This document shows positions 58,831 to 64,000 of a stretch of DNA of 64,000 nt, piece after piece. A model generated the notes under the pieces. That model did not search any database. It saw only the letters and a list, made by a program, of their open reading frames with translations, and had not been told where the DNA came from. Origin of the DNA: Dimorphilus gyrociliatus (Eukaryota > Annelida > Polychaeta > Dinophilidae); NCBI GenBank assembly GCA_904063045.1, contig CAJFCJ010000012.1, forward strand, positions 2,771,576-2,835,575, in the 5' to 3' direction. Within the stretch, counting starts at the first letter, position 1; every line of letters begins with the position of its first letter. Both the position numbers and the translations under genes were made by a program.

Positions 58831-61338
58831 TTACTGTATTTTTACTTTAAAATTACATTGTTTTAGCAAAGATTTCACAGGTTCTTCATTAGACCACTTG
58901 ACAAATGCTCGACCCAAAATAACTTTCTTTAAAGTAGATGATGAGGAGAGAAGTCCATTACAAATCACTGGTAATGTTGATACTTTTACACATTGATTTA
59001 AGCTAATATCAACTGTTTCAATTTTGTAAAAAACCTTCAAAGATCTTCCAAAAATTTCCATTGTACTTTCATTCATATTACAATCTTTAAAGTGGATATT
59101 CTTCAAAGAATTTTCCATTTTGGCAAGGCCTTGTAGAATATTTATAATTCCTCTTCCAATATTTCGATTGGAGTTGAAGTTGATTGTTTCAATTGCATGG
59201 AAATCTTTCAAATAATTCCCTATCTTTATACAATCATCTTCAAAAAAGTCACACATTTCAAAATTGATATTCTTAAGAGTAGTTTCTGATGAAGATAATC
59301 CTTCCAGAATGGTTTCCAATTCATTTTTAATATACAAATTACCTTTTAGACTGAAATCCACAATTGCAGAACAATTTCTTAACAATATTCCAATTATTCT
59401 ACATTCTTGTCTACTTAGTTCGCAATTTTCAAAATCAATGACTGTTAAAGTTTTTCTGGATTGAATAAGCCCTTCGCAAATATCTGATAATCCATAGGAC
59501 ATTTTGTTATTAAATGATAAATTGATTGCTTTTATAGTAGAGCAACTTTTCAACCAATTTCCAATCTGTCTACAATTTTCAATATTCAAATCATGATTTT
59601 GAAGGTTGATAGTTTCTAGGCTATTTGATGAATTGATGAGTACTTTATAAATATTAATTAGTTTATTGTCTTCAAAAAGTTGCGATGTTTGTATATCTAT
59701 AATTTCTAATGTTGAGCAAGATTGAAAGAATGTTTGAATCATTTCATATTGTTTTTCATTAACATCGCACCATTGAAAATGAAGTCTTTTCATAGTATTT
59801 GAAGATTGGTGAAGATTTTGAAAAATATATGACAATTCACTGCCTAAAATTTTATTATGGTATAAGTTGAGGGTCTCAAGCTTAGGGCAAGTCATTAACA
59901 ATTTGCCAAGTTTTATCCATGCCTCTCGATTTACTACGTTACAATCCTCCAGATTTAGATACTTTAAACAGTTTGATGAAGAATGAAGTCCTTCGAAAAT
60001 GTATTCTAATCCATTACCAACTCGAGAACCCGTTAAATCAATTGTTTCAATTTTTAAACAGGTTTTCAATGAATTTCCAAGATTTTCCAATTGAGGATAA
60101 CTTAAACTACATTCAGCTAAGCATAAACTTTTTAAACTTTGTGATAAATGAACAAGGCCATCAAAAATAGTCCATATTGATTTTATTTTCTTTTTAGAAT
60201 GTGAAAATATACATTTACTAAGATCAACATCTTCCAAATTAGAACAATTTTTCCATAAATTGTTTAAAATAGAATATATCAATGGACAATAATTAATTGA
60301 TGAAAGTTTAACTTTCTTTAGTGTTTCTGAGGAATGAATAAGTCGATTACAAATATAGCTTAATCCGTCACCTATCTTATAATTCCATTCCAGATGAATT
60401 GCCTCAATTTTTGAACCTTTTAAAAGGCTTTCTATCTCTTTACACTGTTCCATGTTTATATCGCATCCTTTGAAAGAGATTCTTATCACGTGATCAGTTG
60501 ATAATTTTAATTCATTGTCTAAAATACGCAGTTGTTGATCGTCTATTGTTTTGTTTGACATGTCAATTACTTTAGGTGAAAATTTCTCATTTTCACACTC
60601 CATTTTTAAAGCTTTTTCCATTGAAGTTATATCAGAATTTCTTTTAAGAGTACTATCATTGAGATTGGAGTTATTTTTCACTTTATAATCAATATTAATA
60701 CTTTCAATAATGTCTATTTCCAACTGTTTAACATTTGGTAAAAAATCTACTAAATCGCCATTTTCTTTTGCAATATTATAAACAAATTCTTCTCTCTTAT
60801 CATTTATATCTTTAAAATTTCTTCTGATAATTTGAAATTTATCTTTTACCATTTTAATTGCATTATTTTCAAATTCATTAATCTTATTCCAATTTTCATA
60901 CATTTTTTTTATTTCGTCATTGTGAAAATTTTCTAAAATTTCTTTTCTCTTTTCCAATTTCACCATTGAAAAAACATTGCAACTTCTATGATTTTCTTCT
61001 TGGCATAAAATACAGATTTTTTCTACATTATGAGTTGAACAGTAAAATGATGCTTCCTTTTTATGATCTTTACATAAATCCATATGTATTGACTGTTTTC
61101 TAAAAAGATCTTTAACACAATATTTAGGGATCATTTTTATACCATTTTGCTGTAGCAAATAATCTTGCCTACATTCTGGACATTTAATATTACTGTGTTT
61201 AATCTCTAAATTAGTTAAACAAGCAAAACAAAATATGTGCTGACAAGGTAAAATTCTAGGATCATTCCCAAACCAAGATTCTGAGCATATGCCACACACT
61301 ATATCTCTAATACTTACAAAATAACCTTGGGTCGCCAT
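58831..61338 (-). CDS. RING/B-box protein with ribonuclease-inhibitor-type LRR repeats
   Basis: Intronless frame. I choose Met at 61338 (MATQGYFVSIRD) over the in-frame Met at 61446 because it sits just before the RING and the extra 36 residues look unlike a domain. This gives about 835 residues. The RING finger (CGICSESW, CQHIFCFACL, CPECRQD; about residues 14-60) points to E3 ubiquitin ligase activity. A B-box (CKDHKKEASFYC, CILCQEENHRSC; about 87-120) and an acidic/basic helical stretch suited to coiled coil (about 125-230) follow. From about residue 280 to the end run some 28-residue LRR units of the RNI/NLRC type (repeating L-SCxxLETINL..N..G.GL..I..GL pattern). The RING, B-box and coiled coil resemble TRIM proteins, but the C-terminal partner is unusual. 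A broken relative lies at 27200-28150. Likely cytosolic. Confidence 0.85.
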   Translation of the reverse strand: MATQGYFVSIRDIVCGICSESWFGNDPRILPCQHIFCFACLTNLEIKHSNIKCPECRQDYLLQQNGIKMIPKYCVKDLFRKQSIHMDLCKDHKKEASFYCSTHNVEKICILCQEENHRSCNVFSMVKLEKRKEILENFHNDEIKKMYENWNKINEFENNAIKMVKDKFQIIRRNFKDINDKREEFVYNIAKENGDLVDFLPNVKQLEIDIIESINIDYKVKNNSNLNDSTLKRNSDITSMEKALKMECENEKFSPKVIDMSNKTIDDQQLRILDNELKLSTDHVIRISFKGCDINMEQCKEIESLLKGSKIEAIHLEWNYKIGDGLSYICNRLIHSSETLKKVKLSSINYCPLIYSILNNLWKNCSNLEDVDLSKCIFSHSKKKIKSIWTIFDGLVHLSQSLKSLCLAECSLSYPQLENLGNSLKTCLKIETIDLTGSRVGNGLEYIFEGLHSSSNCLKYLNLEDCNVVNREAWIKLGKLLMTCPKLETLNLYHNKILGSELSYIFQNLHQSSNTMKRLHFQWCDVNEKQYEMIQTFFQSCSTLEIIDIQTSQLFEDNKLINIYKVLINSSNSLETINLQNHDLNIENCRQIGNWLKSCSTIKAINLSFNNKMSYGLSDICEGLIQSRKTLTVIDFENCELSRQECRIIGILLRNCSAIVDFSLKGNLYIKNELETILEGLSSSETTLKNINFEMCDFFEDDCIKIGNYLKDFHAIETINFNSNRNIGRGIINILQGLAKMENSLKNIHFKDCNMNESTMEIFGRSLKVFYKIETVDISLNQCVKVSTLPVICNGLLSSSSTLKKVILGRAFVKWSNEEPVKSLLKQCNFKVKIQ

Positions 61339-61980
61339 TTTCTTTTTGGAATGTTCAAAAAGATATTGATTTTGCATTGATAACAAAGTATAATGTAAAT
61401 AACATAGGCTTAAAAGATCAAAGTCATAATTACTTATGTGATGCACTTCAGTTCAATATAAACCTTGGTATATTTTTATCTTTTAAAATTAACATTTTTT
61501 TATTATCTTAAAAATATTGATTAGTAAATTTAAATGAATTGGACTCTTCTAGACTGTAAATTTCGCCTCCTTATACCAGTCTAGGCTGTAATATAAGTGT
61601 CCACTTTTTCCAACAATATTGGGAGAAAATGGCCCATATTGAGAGCAAATGGCCTCACATGGCAGAAAGCTACCAACTTTTGATAACAAAAACAATTTTA
61701 ATATTAGAAAGAATTGCTGTGATAAAAATTTTGAATCAACTACTGATAATTGAAGCAGAATGTATCAAAAGTTTATTACTAAATACCAACCTGTTATTAT
61801 AAAGTTGTAGTTAATGACATAGTGTGAGCAGCTGTGACACAATAAATTATCAACATTTCCTGTTTATATCATTAGACAAGAAAATGGAAGATGTGAAGGA
61901 TTATCTTTGAAATACTTAATTGAGGACACATCTTTGAAAGATGATTAAAATTTCTTGAAAGAAAACATAATAATGAAATC

Positions 61981-62419
61981 ATGGGCATTGATAATGAAAG
62001 TGGTGATAATAAAGAATATAATGAACCAGTGCAAGCATCAAACATGGAAATTGACACTGATAATGAAAATGCAAGCTCTAATGATATTGAGAACTGCATA
62101 AATCACACAGATAATATTGAAGAGGATTCTTTTGAAATATATGATACAATCACGCCTGCAGAACCAGGGAAGACATTCCAACTTGTTATTGGAGAGAGTC
62201 AGAAAGGAAATGATATTTTGCTTCACAATGGCTTTGCTTTTAATAGGAAGGGCAAAGAGTGGCATTATAATAATGTGGAGATGTTCAGTTAGAAATAAGA
62301 AAGTTCAGTGTCCAGTAATAATTAAACAAAGAGGAAATATCTTCATTTCTGATGAAAAGGCCCACATGCATGAAAAAAGAAAAAGCTTAGTTCAAATATT
62401 AAAGCCAAGAAAAGTTTGA
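61981..62419 (+). CDS. FLYWCH-type zinc finger frame, interrupted
   Basis: A frame from 61981 to 62292 has an acidic N-terminus (DTDNENASSNDIEN) and then the first half of a FLYWCH zinc finger (LVIGESQKGNDILLHNGFAF, KEWHY). The second half, WRCSVRNKKVQCPVIIKQRG, with AHMHEK as the histidine pair, continues in another frame (62255-62419). A frameshift at about 62265-62280 therefore splits the finger. FLYWCH domains in invertebrates often come with Mutator-like transposases. No transposase follows, so this is likely a broken gene or element. Confidence 0.55.
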
Positions 62420-62649
62420 GACAAATCTGTGAAACTGATAATAAATTATCAGGGAGAGCTTTTGCACAGAATGTTCTCTTAAAACATGTTGATGAGCAAA
62501 GAGTTTGCCAAAGACAGAAAATTTAAGAATGACAAATTTTAATAGACATAAGAAAAGACCAAATTAACCACAAAGCATTGATTTTGAATTAAACTTGGCT
62601 TTCATTCCAAATGATTTCTTACAGAGGAAAAAAGTATTGAGTGTTTTAG

Positions 62650-62870
62650 AAATTTTCTAAATTTTTTAGATTACATTTTCAATGGGTTCTTCTGGTGCTC
62701 TTAATTACTCACAAAATTCTCAATTCTTTATGTGGTTTTGAATAGTCCTGTTTAATTTTGGATGCCAGAAGGCTTGTTCTAAGGTATGAATTGTTGTATC
62801 AACACCATAATGTTCAAATAGCTGATGCTGGTGAATTTGTCCAAGTAGGTTGGTTAAAGTTGATAGTTGG
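62650..62870 (-). pseudogene. Ty3/gypsy integrase zinc-binding relic
   Basis: The minus strand reads HQHQLFEHYGVDTTIHTLEQ and FWHPKLNRTIQNHIKN, then stop-EFC. This is the H-H-C-C zinc-binding start of a Ty3/gypsy integrase with the first cysteine turned into a stop. It probably belongs to the same decayed element as the protease frame at 63499-64000, with the reverse transcriptase deleted between them. Confidence 0.65.
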
Positions 62871-63498
62871 ATTACAAGTAGTGGTTGATAACATATGCTT
62901 ACATTATATACATATGCTTTTATTATAATTATTCTTTATTCATTCTTATCCGAATCTCATGCATATGATAATCATCTTTAAGAGTTCCCTCAACCTTCAC
63001 CTTTAAGATTGGATCACTTAAAACATGTATTTCTATCTTTTATTAGTTCTGTTCATGTGTTGGAAATTGATAGTGCAAGTTCAATATAATTTCTTATAGT
63101 CATTGAATGAAAAAATATTAAGTAAATTAAAAGTTGACACAAACTGAAAATAACTTTCAAAAATATTTTTAAAGTCATATTTTTAAGTTGAAATATCATT
63201 TGGTATGATATTTTTTGAAATTAATGAAACACCCAATCATCATCATCATGGCTAAGGCACTGACAAATAAGGAATTTATGTCAGTATGCTTTAAGAGAAC
63301 TATCTCTCTTATCCAAAAAACAGGGGCCTTCTTAACAAAACAAAACATTTTTTTTTATGAAGGCCAATTTGTATCTATATTATGAATAAACCAAGTTTCA
63401 ACGATCACATTTCAACAATCAACTAAAAAGTACTTTGGTAAGTTGATAAATGATTGGAAAGGACGAATACTGTTCTGAAGAAGCAGAAATTCCTACAA

Positions 63499-64000
63499 TT
63501 ACAATACAACAAAGTACTCATAACCTGGATAGGTTTTAGTGCCAGCTTCTTCTTCAGTGGTGTTTTGGTAGTTGTGAAAATATTTTCCCAACATTCCAAC
63601 AGTTATTTTTGTCATATTTGCTTGTTTTCCAGATTTTGCTTGTTGGTTTTGGGCTTGTTGCATAAACTTCTTAACTGATTCCCCTCTTCTGATAAAGAAT
63701 GGAAGGAAAACTTGTTTTGTTGCAAAATTGATAATGGCTCCAGAATTTTGTAAGAAGTCACAACCAAGTATTATAGCCATATCTAATTTTTCCATAATGA
63801 AAAATTCTTGTTTCATAATTCTTCCAGCAAACTGGATGTTCAATTTTGCTTTTCCTTTAATCTTTAAAGCTTTTCCATCTGCTGAAGTGATGGTTGGTAA
63901 GTCTGTAGTTTCTATCATGATGAAATTATGGTCCATTAGCTTGATTTCTTTTTCAGTAATAAAGGACATAAGGGCTGTTGTATCACATTAGGCAATGACC
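63499..64000 (-). pseudogene. Ty3/gypsy-type retropepsin fragment
   Basis: The minus-strand frame begins beyond the window edge. The catalytic region reads CDTTAL just inside a stop, where DTGA or DSGA is usual; later come GKAKLNIQF, MAIILGCDFLQNSGAIINF and TKQVFLPF. This fits the aspartic protease of a Ty3/gypsy retrotransposon. The in-frame stop just before the catalytic Asp and the altered active-site glycine suggest decay. Confidence 0.65.

Noticed and set aside
1-64000. CRISPR arrays, bacterial operons, tRNA or rRNA genes
   Set aside because: No regular spaced repeats, ribosome-binding sites or cloverleaf/rRNA signatures were recognised; the window is metazoan nuclear DNA. A tRNAscan run would settle the tRNA question.

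Overview
This window is animal (metazoan) nuclear DNA, strongly AT-rich and made of intron-containing genes. Canonical GT...AG introns can be read directly and many are very short (49, 60, 65 and 74 bases in cases I placed exactly). The domain repertoire is animal: LDLa, SRCR-like, C-type lectin-like, PAN/apple, discoidin/F-type lectin, Ig, TRIM-type RING/B-box, DEG/ENaC and rhodopsin-type GPCRs. LDLa-LRR-GPCRs of this kind (resembling the snail receptor family GRL101), together with retroelement relics, would fit a lophotrochozoan-like invertebrate. That placement is an inference and I cannot name the species.

Layout. 1-1.3 kb: decayed transposon pieces. 1.9-9.7 kb (minus): receptor gene 1, a large mosaic LDLa-LRR-7TM receptor. 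10.7-14.5 kb (plus): a secreted protein with two PAN-like domains around about five tandem discoidin-like domains. 15.2-15.6 kb: BEL/Pao relic. 16.0-18.0 kb (minus): a secreted discoidin/FAMeT-like protein, first copy. 19.4-25.9 kb (minus): receptor gene 2. 26.3-28.2 kb: a graveyard of MITEs, a mariner relic and a broken LRR gene. 28.4-29.8 kb (minus): Ig-domain protein with a GPI-type tail. 31.6-32.5 kb (minus): single-exon GPCR. 33.0-33.3 kb (plus): a tiny three-exon membrane protein. 33.8-35.1 kb (minus): PAN-repeat protein. 35.6-36.1 kb: Ty3/gypsy relic. 38.4-39.4 kb (minus): two-exon GPCR. 40.8 kb: fragment of an ENaC pseudogene. 41.0-47.4 kb (minus): receptor gene 3. 48.1-50.1 kb (minus): second, nearly identical copy of the discoidin/FAMeT gene. 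53.2-55.0 kb (minus): DEG/ENaC channel. 55.9-58.3 kb: MITEs and relics. 58.8-61.3 kb (minus): RING/B-box/LRR protein. 62-64 kb: FLYWCH ORF and Ty3/gypsy pieces.

How the genes relate. Three paralogous receptors share one extracellular plan: an N-terminal cassette, an SRCR-like domain, a C-type-lectin-like domain, about six LDLa repeats, LRRs and seven membrane helices. After helix 7 all three continue through the same exon series: a 44-base exon, a 209-base exon and a short last exon, with identical phases. These exons encode what looks like a truncated, catalytically dead protein-kinase C-lobe. The neighbours carry related recognition modules (discoidin/F-lectin, PAN, FAMeT, Ig). The region therefore looks like a cluster of surface or secreted recognition proteins; any immune or chemosensory role is inference. 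A MITE family with 8-9 base target duplications and internal TTAGGG-like repeats has seeded introns and dead genes throughout.
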